Assembly: GCA_947685225.1 (NCBI GenBank)
Contig: CANTUV010000033.1
Span: forward strand, 57,203,001-57,267,000
Direction of reading: 5' to 3'
Length of the DNA: 64,000 bases
Origin: Garcia nutans
Taxonomy: Eukaryota; Streptophyta; Magnoliopsida; Malpighiales; Euphorbiaceae
The translations under genes were made by a program, and so were the position numbers. Shown here one piece after another: positions 1 through 13,757 of this stretch. Below the pieces are notes generated by a model that saw nothing but the letters and a program-made list of their open reading frames with translations, ran no database searches and had not been told where the DNA came from. Position 1 is the stretch's first letter, and every line of letters begins with the position of its first letter.

Positions 1-2320
1 AGAGGAAAAAAACTGTTTTTTATGTGTCTTTTCCTATGAAATTATCTTTAATATTCTTCTTTTTTTTCTCTGTATTCACTGTTCCTTTTTAATTTTGAAA
101 ATTATGATTTTATTAAAAGTGTGCTTATGTATTTTGCAGGCACGAAAAAATATACTTTGTGCATGAGATGAGGATATGTATTACAGCTATATCATGTATA
201 GTAATTAATGTTACATTATTAAATTTATAAATAAATGTATTGTATTACCAATTAAATTTCTCATTGAAGTATTTTTAACATTCAATTGATTTAAAATCAA
301 TTTTTAAATTTTACAGTTTTATCAGATAAAGAAATTTTCATTTGCAGTTAAATATATACATACATATATATTGTATGTATATATGTGTGTCTAAAATAAA
401 GAAAAGAAATGCACACAATTTTTAATTTCATCATCTTATCAGATTAAAAAAATAATTTCCCCAATTTGCAAAAGGGCTCAAGTCCGGAAATCAAGGCCAG
501 CCTAATTTCCCGAATTTTCCTTGCAGGTGTTATTGTTAACTGCCACTCCTGACAGCAAGCACCAATGGGAAAAAGTGTTATATCTTACGTATACCAACAA
601 TATACATATTTTGGCCCAAAAAAAAAACATTATACATATATCTTAATTATGCTAGAATAAAAATAATGCTCATTAATATTTTTGGGTTAGGTTTTATTTT
701 ATTTATTTATTAACAGACAAAAGGAGGAGGATAAAACCTTAATAGAAAAAGTAATTGAGGAAATAAAAGAAAAAAGGTCTTGTCAGGAAGACTAATAATT
801 ATTCAAAAAATTAAATATTCCTTTCCCACCACTTCCATTTTCTTCCTCTCATTTCCTCCCGAAAAGAACATATGAATTGAAAACTTTTTTGCCCGCGAAT
901 GTAACGCATGGATTGGAAGCTTCTGGGCAAGCAACACCAAAACTACAATCCTGGCAAAAAACAACACCAGTTCCATTATGTATACCGACGAAAGGATGCA
1001 CAAACAGCTCCCAAACTCCGTGCCGACACTCTAATTAATAATTTCTTCAATAAATAAAATTTTCTCTGTTTCCATGAGAGTCTGTATAGCTTTTTACGTG
1101 AAGGCTATTTATTTTTATTTTTATTTTTTTAATTTCACAGCAGACAGCACCGCCCTGCCTCATGGTCATGAAATTAAGACCGTGGCCGTTTTCAGACAAA
1201 AGCAGAGGACACACATCAGACAAAAAAATGAGCGCCATGGACAACTAATTAATTAAACAACTTTGTTACTGTTGGATATTTTGAATAAGAGATCACAAAT
1301 ATTTTATGTATTTATTTTTCAAGATTATATAAATATGCATATTTAAATTGTGATCATATCATATAAATAATGGGTTATAATTATTAAATCACAGTATAAA
1401 TAATTCTTGTGAATTCTCAACTTTCAACAAAAAAAAAATTCACTTAGAATAAAGAAATGGATTATTTTCAATTTTGAAGAGAAGAGAATCAATTCTCTTT
1501 TCTTACGTTCTTTTTTTTAAATCAGATAATAATCTCTATTTTTATTTTTTTTTATCCAGATAATTACCATTTGATAACTATTTGTAGTGGTTGTGGTAAC
1601 TGTCTTACCCTTCTTTTTATCTTTTAATTAATTTAAATTAATTGGGTGGGTTTTATTATGGGTGCCCATCAATCTACATATTTCACTCACACATGATGAG
1701 ACTATCTCTTTTCAATTTCTATAAGATTCATATTTTATCAAATATAATGTGTGACCATGCATACTTTACGACCACTATAGTGATATATATGTTAGGAGTA
1801 TATAGCATCTCGAAAATGAAACTTGGGCCAAATATTGTATGCAATACCCTAGCTCATTTTCCATATTTTCATCTCTAATAATCTCATTTGTATAAATAAA
1901 TATTATTGTATTCATAATTATATTTTTTTTACATAAAAGATAAACATAATTAGTCGACCGATAAATACACAATAATAATGTGATAATTCAAACATGATCT
2001 TCTTCTTATCTTGATTCTAGCAATTTTATTTAATTTTATTTTTCAGAAATATCCTATTAGACTGAATCATTCATAATCTTTTAGCAACATTATGAGATAG
2101 CAATTATTAGATAAAATTTTGAAAAACATATCATAGTATTAAGGGTATTCTTTGATATTTTACTTCATAAAATCTAGGGTTTCACACAATGTTAAAGTTG
2201 ACATCAAAACTTTTATTACCCTTGTGGTCAAAAAATTTTACACATGTGATATGAATCACATGTTATGACATTATCCTCCTTTCATATGTAGAGCATGTCT
2301 TTCACTTCAAATGTAACTCA
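1..2320. other. AT-rich intergenic DNA, no gene seen
   Basis: Low-complexity A/T-rich sequence with short open frames only. None shows a recognisable domain, and none is supported by splice sites that would join it into a longer product. The segment around 470-560 is less AT-rich but gave no recognisable product. Confidence 0.6.
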
Positions 2321-2329
2321 CTTCCTTAG

Positions 2330-3480
2330 TAACATAGTGAGTAACCAGTTGTTCCTTTTAGATATCTTAAGATTCTCTTTACTGCTTTTCAATGTGCTTG
2401 TACTGGGTTAGACCGATATCTACTCACAAGCCCAACAACATAACAAATATCAGGTCTTGTACACATCATGACGTACATGAGACATCCAACAATACTAGAA
2501 TAAGTAACCTTACTCATTTGTTCCTTTTCATTTTGAGTCTTAGGACATAAGGCTTGGCTTAAGGTCTCTCATTTTGATATAGGGGTATCTATAGGCTTGC
2601 AATCCTGCATATGAAATCATTCAAGAATTTTCTTAATATATGGATCTTGTGAAAGAGACACTAGTTATCTTGAACAATCTCTTATAATCTTAACTCTAAG
2701 AATATATACAGCTTCACCCATATATTTCATTTCAAAATGAGATGATAACCTGTTTTTTATTTCATTCACAAACCTCTTATCATTTCCAGCTACAAGTATA
2801 CCATCTACATATAATGATAATAATAAAAATTTCTTATTGGATCTCTTCGTATATACATAGTGGTCTTCATCAATCATTTTAAAATCATATGAGACTATAA
2901 CATTATGAAATCGAATATACTATTGTCTAGAAGATTGCTTAAGGTCATATATTGACTTCAAAAGTCTACACACCTTATGCTATTGGCATTCTTTAATGAA
3001 ACCCGATGGTTGTTCCATATAGATTTCTTCTTTTAACTCTCATTTGAGAAAAATAGTCTTTACATTTATTTGATATAACTCAAGATCCATGCTTGTAACT
3101 ATAGCTAGAATTCGTCGAATTGAAGTAAATCTCACAATAGGCGAGATGATTTTTTCATAATCAATTTCTTCTTGTTGTGTATACCCTTTTGTAACTAACT
3201 GAGTCTTGAAGCGTTCAATACTACCATCAGCTTTACGTTTGATTTTGAGAATCCATTTGTCCCAATAGTTTTACGTCATTTTGGCAAATCAATCAAATTT
3301 TAAACTTAGTTTGATTTCATAGACTCCATCTATTCTTCCATAGCTTTAATCCATTATACATTTTTCCTTTGTAGGGCATTTAAGAGTTTCTTTCACATTT
3401 TTAGACTCTTCTTCATCTTGTGGAGCAACTAAGAAAATTCCCCCTTCAATATCAAAATGATGACATGAGCACTTTTCTCA
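2330..3480 (-). pseudogene. Decayed Ty1/copia pol fragment (reverse transcriptase region)
   Basis: The minus strand carries remains of a copia polyprotein. The clearest part is 2665-2877, which reads through the second RT catalytic block as LYVDGILVAGND; functional copies normally have YVDD. Flanking sequence, read with shifting frames, resembles the RT core upstream (about 2900-3450, including a KVCRLLKSIYDLKQ-like stretch) and the RT/RNase H connection downstream (about 2340-2640). Many stops and frameshifts interrupt it. I saw no LTRs or target duplication, so this is an old truncated copy. It is unrelated to the young element at 32.4-37.4 kb except by superfamily. Confidence 0.75.
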
Positions 3481-3729
3481 TTTGTTTGACGTATTTAAGA
3501 TTGATCAAAGTTATTTCCACTCGAATCGACTTGCAAAATTAGATATACTACAGTTAACATTTAAGTATCTCAAATGAATTTATTTATTATCATGTCACTC
3601 CCACTTGAATGTAGCGAATTGATCTCTACCAGTGAAAGCAGTGTAGTCCATAGTTGCATTTTAAATTTACACAAATCTATGAATTTATCCTTGAAATTAA
3701 AAAAAAAAACTTGATAAATTAGTATTTCT

Positions 3730-4560
3730 TTACAGTCAATTTTTTTTTGTCGAAATCTTTTTTTATTAGAACAGAGGAGAAACTTCATTTAATAGAAATA
3801 AACATACAACCCAAGAGAGGGGGAGCAACACAATGCCTTTGAAAAACTAATACAATCTCTCTAAGATAGACAACCATCAAGAAATAAAAAAAAAATAACT
3901 GTTTGAGAGACTAAACATAGCCCTATGGCAGCTCATACAGATAAGCTCGTCGGATCTGAAAAAAGAGAGAAAATAAACACCTTAAAGAATCAACCTCTCC
4001 GAACAGTAGAGATCAGGGCTGTCACACAGATTTGACAACCAGCTAATAATGTGTGACGTGGAATAAGTGTCAATCTTAAGCTTTCAATAGATAAATGGGT
4101 TGATAGCTTTAATCGATGCCCTGAGAGGAAGCCTTGAAAGGCTAGAGAACTAAACCTTGCAATAATGCCGCCGAGGCCAATGATCTAGAATGACTGTTAG
4201 GAACCATGGATAGAACAAAAAAACCTTCTTAGAAATTGTTATTGGCCTGCATAAAGGATACTTTGAAAGGACTAATAAAAAGGATGCAGGTCATAATATA
4301 AGATTTAAAGCTAGATCTGCAATAAGACTGAGCAGATCTGCTAGAAAACAGTAAAAACATGCAAAAATAGAGAAAAAAAAATAGGAATTTGGGGTTGTCG
4401 CATGCCAAAAATAGTCGCCGGCCGCCTCAAACCCTTAGCTAGAACCACCAAAGGGCTAGACAAAAGGCCACCAAAGGACAGAGCAAAGAGAAAGAAAATA
4501 GGGAGGGCTCCATTTGAAATATTTACGGTTATTTTGAGAGAGCATTTTTGCTTGATTTAA
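3730..4560. other. Unclassified less AT-rich block, possible old transposon remnant
   Basis: Base composition rises sharply above the flanking DNA. The block opens with a T-rich tract (about 3730-3770) and ends where very AT-rich DNA resumes near 4560. It contains several in-frame stops on both strands and no recognisable domain. A T-rich left edge would suit the poly(A) end of a minus-strand retroposed element, but I could not find a matching target duplication. Identity unknown. Confidence 0.35.
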
Positions 4561-7500
4561 TAATATATAGTATTATATTTATAAGGTATAATATTAAATA
4601 ATATTAGTAGTATAACATATTTAAAATAATAGTATAATATTTAATGGTGTGGTTTGGTTTAAATTGATAAAATGACCATAATATTTTTTTAGTACTAATA
4701 TATTATTTCATATATATATTCATATTAAAATAATTTTTAATAATCAAATTATAAACTAATTAACTGCAAATAAAAAAACTAATTAAATTTTTAGTAAATA
4801 CATAATTTATTCATAACAATAACAAAATCAATTAAATGCTATAATAAATTAAATATTATGATAAATTTTTAAATTTTTAAAATTTAATTGAGGGTAATTT
4901 TAGTATAAAAAAGTTAAACCATATCAACATACAAAATTGATGATTTCAAAAAATTGACAAAATTTGTCATTATCTCACTATGTCAAACCATACATACTAA
5001 ACCATAGAAAATAAGATGAAAATATTTTCAAACATGGCTTACTCTTAAATCACACTATACTAAACCATGATAAACCATATTGGAAGTGCTCTCAAACACA
5101 CTCTTAATTGTATATTTAGTTTTTTGTTGAAAAGTACAAACATATCACTTAAATTTAAATAAATGTACGAACTGTCACAGATTTTTTTGCTCAATTATGT
5201 ATTAAACTAATATTTTTATCTATTTATAAATATATTTAGGAATATTTTATACTAAATAATATTTTAATTAAAATTATTATTTAATATTTATTTTAATAAA
5301 TAATTAATTCATATTATATGCATATATATATTTTGTCAGACATTTTATGTCATATAGGAAGATATATTTAAGAAATTTATTTAAAAATAAAAAATATATT
5401 TTAAAAATATTCATTTTTTAAAAAATTGTTCATATTTTTCAATTGAATTTTTTTTTTATTTTAAAAATATTAAATTTTAATTAGCTTTAAAAATATATCT
5501 TGTAATTAAACAATTGATTTTTTTAATTTAAAAATATCAATTTTTAATTTTAAAATTAAAATTAAAAACAAATTTTTTTAAAAATATATATATTTAAAAA
5601 AATATGTTCTTGAATATGTTCCATTCATTTATAAATATATAAAAATATTATTTTAGTATATGACTAAAAAAGAATTTAGTGTCAATTTATACTTTCGAGC
5701 AAATCTAAGAGATGAATCTTCAAATAAAAAACTAAACATACACTTAACGGCATTTAATTTTTTATTAAAAAATATATTAATTTATCAGCTTTTTAAAATT
5801 TTAATCGTGAGTCTATATATTTGTACAAACTTTAAATTATATAAATAATAAAAAAAAAATTTAAAAGTTTAATCGATACATTCACACAAACTTAAAAAAT
5901 ATTTAACACTTTCTCCCTTAGCTTTATTTATTTATTTATTTATTTTTACGTAACATCTATTTAATAACTCAATTCTCCACCCATGATATCATTTTTTTTT
6001 TTGTAATATAATAAGTTTAGACTTAAAACAAATTGATAAGTCATAATTATATCATGTTGGCTCATTCTAAAAATATGATTAAGGTGAATATAAATATAAT
6101 TTATTTATTAATTATATTGACACAAATATGACACAAAATCAAAAGGATTATACAATATATTTATTTAATAGCAAAATTCTAAAAAAAATTTAATTCAAGT
6201 TAATTAATAATTAAATTATTAAAATTATTAAAAATAATTTAGTAATTAAATAAATTTAATATATTTTTAATAAAAATAATTTAAAATAAAATAAAATAAT
6301 AATATATTATACAATAATAAAATTATAATAATATAATAAAATATCTAAGGTTTATTTTAATTTTCATAAGACCCATAATAATAAAATAATATAGTTTTGA
6401 GTTATATTAAAATTACGGTATTTTAGTTAAATATATTATAGAGGGTTCACATGTTATTCCACTGAATGATCCATTTAAAATTATGTCATAAATAAATTAA
6501 CTCATTTATAATACTAATTCGTTAATAATTATTTTTAATTCGTTAATTTTATATTTTTTTTACATGCCATGACTTATTTTGACACCTCAATATTTCATCA
6601 TTTGATTGAATAGATTGTGCCTATCATCAATTACTGACATTTATTATTATTATTATTTCATATTTTTTCTTTTAAAATAAGTAAAATGCGTTTTGTTTTT
6701 ATATTTATATATGGGTTTTTATAAATAACTCGTTAAGAAATAATTATTTTAAATAAAATATGATAAGAAAGTAATTCTCTCATAAAAAAATAATTAAATT
6801 AATTTAAAAATAACTTGCATAAAAAATTGGATTACTGCTCTGTTAAATGATTTTGACATCATTTTGTAAAACATAAATATCAAATCAATTCATGTATACA
6901 ATACGTACACTGTAATCCTAAAGTATATACAGGTTTGATAAAATAGATGAAATCATTATGCATTTTAAAAATATATAAACATATATAATAATAGTTGAAT
7001 GTTTAATTATTAATTTATTAAAAGTACCATTGATTTTATTTTCTTTAAATATTTATATTTAAATTTAAGGGCAAAATTACCACGGATAAGAAAAATTTTA
7101 CTATAGATTAGATCCATATCTCCAATCTCACACTGAATAAACTTTTAAACATTATAAATTTATAATTTAAATCAAGTGATATAACTGACAGAATTTATAA
7201 GTAGAGACGTGGAATTTTCCAAAAAGCCAAAATGGTTAGCCAAGGCAGGAAGGGGGCAATACACCAAATCTAGTATAATATTATATATTATTGTCTCAAA
7301 TTTATCACTATCTGAATTTTTTAATATTTTAAATTAAATTTATTATATATTATAGAATAAATATTTATTTAAAAAATTTAAATAAAATATCATATATTTA
7401 AAGAGTTCAAATAAAATAATAATATTATATTTGATAGTAATAATAATTATATTTATTTAAAGAGTTTAGATATGATTATAATATTATATTTAATATTAAT

Positions 7501-7620
7501 AATAATTAGTTATTTATATATATATAAATACAAAAAACTTATAACTACTATACTATTATTCACTTATTGAATAATATTATTCAGTTTTAAAATTACAATA
7601 TTATTATACCATTATTCAAA
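4561..7620. other. Very AT-rich intergenic DNA
   Basis: Runs of A/T with many short homopolymers and no credible coding region. A 20-base sequence at 7250-7269 recurs with one mismatch at 9675-9694, on the far side of the CPP-like pseudogene. Confidence 0.6.
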
Positions 7621-7629
7621 TATTTTTTG

Positions 7630-8676
7630 CTTTCATAGGAATAACATCTCTCATTTGATTTGGCAGTCCTGATTGCATCGAGAGGCACATTGTTAACATA
7701 TGGCTCAACACCATAACATTTCAAGGCATTTGGCAGCTATTGGTAAACCCAATTGTTCACTGAGTGGCTCCGCAGAACCATATTCACCTAAATTACTATA
7801 AGTGAAGCACCCCAGTCGTTCAACACATAATTTAGGTAGTTCAACAACTACTGAATCTCTTCTACTTGTATTGCTGTCATCTTTAATTTGAGAGCTCTCA
7901 GGTTTCAATGTGTCTGAGAATTGGCTCCTACACCAAAAAAATAAAAGAAAACACCAAATACACCATGTGAGACTTTACTTAGTGATAATAAGGGAAAAGA
8001 GACTAATCATATAGTTTTTACCTTCTAATAGAAAATTTAGTGTCTCTTTGGGAATTGAGCTTAGGTGAAGCAAACATGGATGAAGGGAATGAAAAGAAGA
8101 TAAAGAGTTGCCTGTTTGATCAGTGTGCACATACTTAACTAAATCAATAGGAGAGAGATTGTTGATGCAATTAAAAACATGAGAATCCTGCACAATCACA
8201 AGCATTAGCTCCTTGTCCTATCTCAAAAGCCAATAGTCAATAAATCATTGTAATAGCCCATAAAAAACTGTATTGAGCGGCAAAATTATCCTTAAAACAG
8301 TAAAAGCATGCATAATTTTTCATTTCTTTTTCCTACTGCTAAACTTATATGATTCCTAAAGCATAATTCATAACAACTTATATCACCATCCATAAAACAA
8401 CATAGGGTTTACAGATATTTCAAACTGCAACTAAAGCAGCAGAAATCAGCCTGAATTCTAAACTTCAAGCAAAAGCAAAACATAAAACAAAGGGAAAAAA
8501 GAACAAATTCACCAACATAAAAATAAAGAAGACAAAAACAAGGGAGCCATGTCTGAATTAAGTGAGTAAGATAATTAAATCGTCTTAGTGGAACTGATTA
8601 CTCAAATATAGAGAGAGAAATTAGGGTTTGAAGAAGATAGACCTCAGATTGAGAAAGAGGGGCAGAGATGATTTGG
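7630..8676 (-). pseudogene. Broken CPP (tesmin/TSO1-like CXC) gene, 5' exons only
   Basis: CPP proteins are nuclear DNA-binding proteins with two cysteine-rich CXC domains that repress or activate cell-cycle genes. Only the N-terminal part is present. Exon 1 (8643 to about 8676) reads TPNKNQI..PLSQSE, but the codon where the family has ATG reads CTG. Exon 2 (8022-8187) reads DSHVFNCINNLSPIDLVKYV, the conserved N-terminal motif of the family. Exon 3 starts at 7927 with SQFSDTLKPESSQ. The exon 2/3 join is out of frame, and another shift follows near 7705. No CXC domain is found downstream. Retained introns with GT/AG ends show it arose by DNA duplication or truncation, not by retroposition. The assignment rests on the exon 1-3 motifs and their order. 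Confidence 0.7.
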
Positions 8677-8689
8677 TTTTTATTAGGTG

Positions 8690-11600
8690 TATTCAGCTCT
8701 ATAGAGACACCTTAGTAGATCTCTTCAACATCTCAGTCTTCACAGAGCTTCTTCACTTCATAGATTAAACACACAAAAACAAGATGTCAAGAACTCCTTT
8801 GTCTCCCTCTGAAAAAAGAGCGAAGACCAAATAATTGAAGATAGAGGCGGGAAGGCTGGAAAATGGAGTTTTTGGTTTTTATATTACATTTTGGGCTCAA
8901 ACCCTAACATTTCTCTCTCTTGAAAACTAATCGGTACCACCATGGGCTTTGTCAAAACTAACCAGCCTGGCCCATATTAACCTAACATAACAGGATAATA
9001 TCATGTTAAAAAAACAACGGAGATTACATCATATATATCCTCCATTTTAAGTTTCTGTTTTATTTTTACTGCTTGAATTTTTCTTAATTATACTTTTTTA
9101 TTTTTCAGTTTTACTTAAATTTTTATTTTTAAAAAAGTTACACCTTATATTTTCATTTTTTTTCCATCTCCTTATTAATATTTGATATTTATTTATGCAT
9201 TCCTAATCAAATATATAATAAATATTTATACATTCGTTATCAAACATATATAATAAATATATTCATCTCTTTAGTTATACAAAATAATATATATATATAT
9301 GTATGAGTATCAAATATTAATTATATAAAATATTAACTTAATAATCATAATAAACAATGTTTATAAAATTTAAAACATAAAACCAACTTAAAAATTTAAA
9401 ATTAAAATTAAAGTTGTTAAACTTAAAAGTTAAAACTTACACCATGTCTCCCTTTTAAGATTTGAAAATCAAAATATACATGATACATACATATTGTATA
9501 CAACATATAATTAAATAATATTTAAATATATATATATTATCAATTAAAATTCAACTTATATAAAATATATACACAACATATATATAACATACACCTAATA
9601 TATATATAACATACACACAATATAAATAATATAATTAAATAACATAAAAAAATATATATTAATTTAATTTGGTGAAGGGGGCGATACACCAAATTCAAAA
9701 GCAAAATTGAATTTGTTTAATAGATGAAGGAAGAGCCACCTTCCTGGACTTGCTGATAAAAGTTGTGTTCATCCTCTGCCACACCCACAAGAGGGAAGTT
9801 TGATGTAAAAATGAAATGTGATTTTACATATCAACAATTCCTCAATATTTTATTTATTAGTAATAAAATATTTTTTTGTCCGACGGTAAGACAAATATAT
9901 TTGCAAAAATATACCCAAAATTAAAAAAAATAATAAATTAAATTATCGTTGTAATTTTTAAATTATCATTATTATATATTAAAATAAATAAAATTTGAAC
10001 CCAATAATTTTAAGTGTCCATGTACACTGTTCTAATTTTAAATATTTAAATATTTAGTGATGTGATTATTAAAAAACAATAATACTAATAATTGAAATTT
10101 TTTCAAAAATATCTTAAAAAGTAAATTTATTTTCAAACATTATAATTTTTTTCTTTAAAAAATAATCATTTTTCAATTTTTAATTTTAAAAATACCCTTT
10201 TTATAGGTATTCGTTTACTATATTTTTAATATATTAAAAGTATACTTTATTTTTTAAATTATACATTTTGTATATATTGAGTATACCAAATTATATCAAA
10301 ATAATTGAGCATTTTTAAAGGAAAAAAAAGTTAAAAAAGTGAAACATAGTGTAATTTTCCCTTAATAATCATGTAATTTTAAATAATAATAAAATGTATT
10401 ATTTTTAGTGAGCAAAAAATAAAATTTTAACTATTTTTTACAATACTACAACAATTAAGTCTAAAAAAGTATTTTATATTATTTCAATTTTTTAATTTTT
10501 AACCCTTAAATATATGATTTTTTTAAAAAAATTGCAACTCTAAATGTAATTTTTAAATTCAATTGCAATTCTTTTTTTATATTTTGGTTCCGCACATTCA
10601 ATTATTGTGTGTTTTTTTTTTTTTAGCAATTACAGTGGTTTAGGAATACTATATAATTAATAGAAAATTCAGGTTACTTAAAAAATTGTGCACTTTTTTA
10701 GTATGTTGAAATTAATAATTCAACTAAAATTTGATATTATTTTACAATAGATTTTGACTCTTTGAACGTGTAATTCTATTTTGCCCCTCATGAATAATCA
10801 CTTTTCTATCAATCATCATAAATATACTTTACATAATTAAAAAAAAAAACTATATTGATTCAGAGCATAAAGCAAAAAAAGAAAACTGTAGAGTATTTAT
10901 GGAGCAAGATTAGTGAAAATATTATCATATTATTGTTTACTATAATGCTAGCTATCCCATCCAGACCCTTGCCCGCGCGGTCCCTGAACTTGTTTCTTTC
11001 TTTAATAGAATGGAGCATCAACATTGCCTTTGATCCAAGGAGACTGAGGAACCCACTGCTTGTTTCCCTGATGAATTTGTCTGGAGAATATGAGTATTTT
11101 TGGAGCAAGATTAGTGACAATATATTATAATATTATAACATTTTTTCCAGAAGCTAGAAAAGCAATTCATCCAGAAAGCGACGAGCGAGATTAGTGACAA
11201 TATTATAATATTATACTAATATTTTTGGCTAGAAAAGCCATTCATCCAGAAGCTTTCTTCCAGGAATTGCTTTTCTAGCCAAAAAAAAAAGGAAAAAAAA
11301 CACTCACAATTTTGATGGTAACTTTTATCTCACAATTTTCATGGTGACATCCATCAAATACCAACGCGTTTTTTCTTCCCCATTTACAGCCACTTTTGGC
11401 ATTTTTTTTTAATTATCTTTGGCAATAGCAAGTATCAATTGTAAAAACTGAAAAAAAAAACCGAAGAAAAAACTATAATTCTTTTATCAAAGGATCTTAC
11501 ATATAATGAAAGTACTAATTAAAAATATAAATAACAATTTAATATGAATAAATTCATTAATGTAAGTATTAATTAAATATAATGCAAGTGTTCATTAAAA

Positions 11601-12020
11601 ATATAAATAACAATTTAATATGAATAAATAAACACTAATACACAATAAATTCATTAAATGACCCACGTTGAAAGCAGATCCTGGAGCCTCTTGAAACAAG
11701 GCCAAGCTCCTTATCAAGGTAAGAAGAATTTTTTTCCTGGGTTGTCTAAAAAAGGAAGAAAAAAAAAAGGAAGTTTAAACTCAATCATCATTCTTTAGAT
11801 TGTCAGAAAAAAATTAATGGAGTTACAAATACATTGCTGTATACTCAACAATATAAAATGCTCGCATAAATCCCAAGTAACCTAACAATTTTTCAGAATA
11901 CAATCTATTCTTTCTACCCTCCAAAAATTCTTCTCCCACCAAATCAAAGAATGTGAATATAAGCTATCCTACATATTATACACTTATCATGGTTCTATAT
12001 GCAAATATGAAATCCTGCTG
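8690..12020. other. Intergenic DNA with local repeats
   Basis: AT-rich throughout. A short inverted repeat lies at 9666-9674/9687-9695. A family of short repeats and a hairpin occupy 10.9-11.3 kb (listed separately). A 35-base AT-rich stretch near 11518 is repeated near 11592. The open frames on both strands at 10855-11130 overlap each other and match nothing I recognise. Confidence 0.55.
10902..11284. repeat. Cluster of short direct repeats ending in a 21-bp-arm hairpin
   Basis: The motif GAGCAAGATTAGTGA, followed by an AT-rich tail, occurs near 10903 and 11103, and in a variant form near 11183. A second motif, AGAAAAGC-ATTCATCCAGAA, occurs near 11156 and 11231. The block ends with an inverted repeat: arms 11223-11243 and 11264-11284 pair over 21 bases with one mismatch around a 20-base loop. 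This looks like the end of a non-autonomous transposon or a local rearrangement. I cannot assign it to a family. Confidence 0.6.
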
Positions 12021-12078
12021 TTTCTCCCCGGTTGCAAAATTCAATCACGTTAGTTATTGAAAATCATTCTTCAACCCA

Positions 12079-13716
12079 TCAAACTTCAATGTCCACGCGT
12101 GTTTTGATAGGCTTGAGCTTGATCCCCAAACTCTCAGGGGAGAGAAGTTCAGGTGCTATACAAGAATGGCTCAACGGACTGGCAGGGTTTGAACCATTAC
12201 TCAATGACGAAGCAAAATGTGGTTGTCTGTAGTAGCCAAATCCCATTAGAAAGAATTCCATTGGTATTATCATAGCATATGGATGTTCTTCTGTTACTAG
12301 CGAACCACAGGCCTGAACCTGTCAACAGAAAGTAGGATTAACGTACTGCAGCCGAAATGCTAGTATAGATGTTGATATGTAAATACATCTCTTGCAAAAA
12401 TGTGCCATTGCAAATCAATTCTGGCAAGCTGCGTATTTGAAATAGCTGAGTAATTAGATTTGTGTTTCAAGTGAAAAAACATAAACAATCAGCATGATCT
12501 CGAATTGAAATAGTCAATCATTCTAAATGGCTATTTATTGAAGAGGTCAAGATATAACCACAGCTGATATCATGAACCAGTTGAATGATTAATTTGGTAA
12601 CGTTTGCTAAATGGTCTATGTGAATGTGAAAACTCAAACGCTCACAGCAAAAACAGCATAAGAAGATAAGCAACAGAAAAGTGAAGTCATCCTACCTCAA
12701 CAAGCGCACAGCTTTTCTGGCACATTTTGACACTCATATACACAGACTCATCATGGAATTGACTACTGTCACCTACAAAAATAAGCGTCTTGCACTGCAG
12801 CTCCTCGAAGCTGTCTGTGAGGTCATGCCTCCTGCTTAACAAACTCAAGCATTAACTGATGACAGAAATTGTTACACGATTCATGTATAAAGTGGCTACA
12901 TGACTGGTTTTACATAAAATAGTACTTTTGGGTGAACCTATTAGGATAACAGGAGATTTACAAGTAGTGGCTAGGTGGCATCTCTCAATCATTCATGTCA
13001 ACCAAAATCAAAAGCACCAGGAGAAAGCATTGTAATCACAAGAGGCTTATTGACTTTCGTATGGAAATGCGAAAGAAGATAAGAAAGAAAGTGTAAGAAA
13101 TATAGTATGATAAAATCATATATTTTAAAAAGTGACAAGGAACTCACTCATTGATTGCTTGAAGAAAGCGCATTACATTCAAACTTTGCCTCTCATCCAG
13201 TAACTGTGGCAACAAATCAAAAGGCGTTGAAATCAATTCATTGCGAGCATTAACACACAGTCGATACCCTCCTATACATTAAAAAGAGTTCCACAAAAAG
13301 ATTGCTCTTAACAATACATTGGTGTATTTCAGTGTTGCCTACTTGCCCAATGGAAAATTAGGAAAGAAAATTAACCATTGTAAGAGAAATTCCCTTACCC
13401 TTCTACATGCTTGGATAATCTCAGATTCTGCACCATGCACGCCACACCTAATTTCCTACAACAGGAATACAAGTGTCATACTACATATTGAGATCATAAA
13501 AAAAAACTACAAGAACAAGATCCCTGTTTGTACCTTACTGAAGTAACGCTGCATAAGGCATTCCTTCAATACACCAGACATGCCATAGAAGTATAACAAA
13601 TTTATTAACACCTGAAAAAGGAAAATTTATGAAAACCCCCCAAAGCAAGTGTATCAGATTAGCATAAAGATGTAGTTTTTCAGTTTTATCAATTTTTTTT
13701 TAGTTTCTTCTTTCAG

Positions 13717-13757
<41 letters not shown>

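Noticed and set aside
12660..12831. A further intron inside NDL exon 10 (GT at 12772)
   Set aside because: The reading frame runs straight through as LIFVGDSSQFHDESVYM, matching the family, so no intron is needed.
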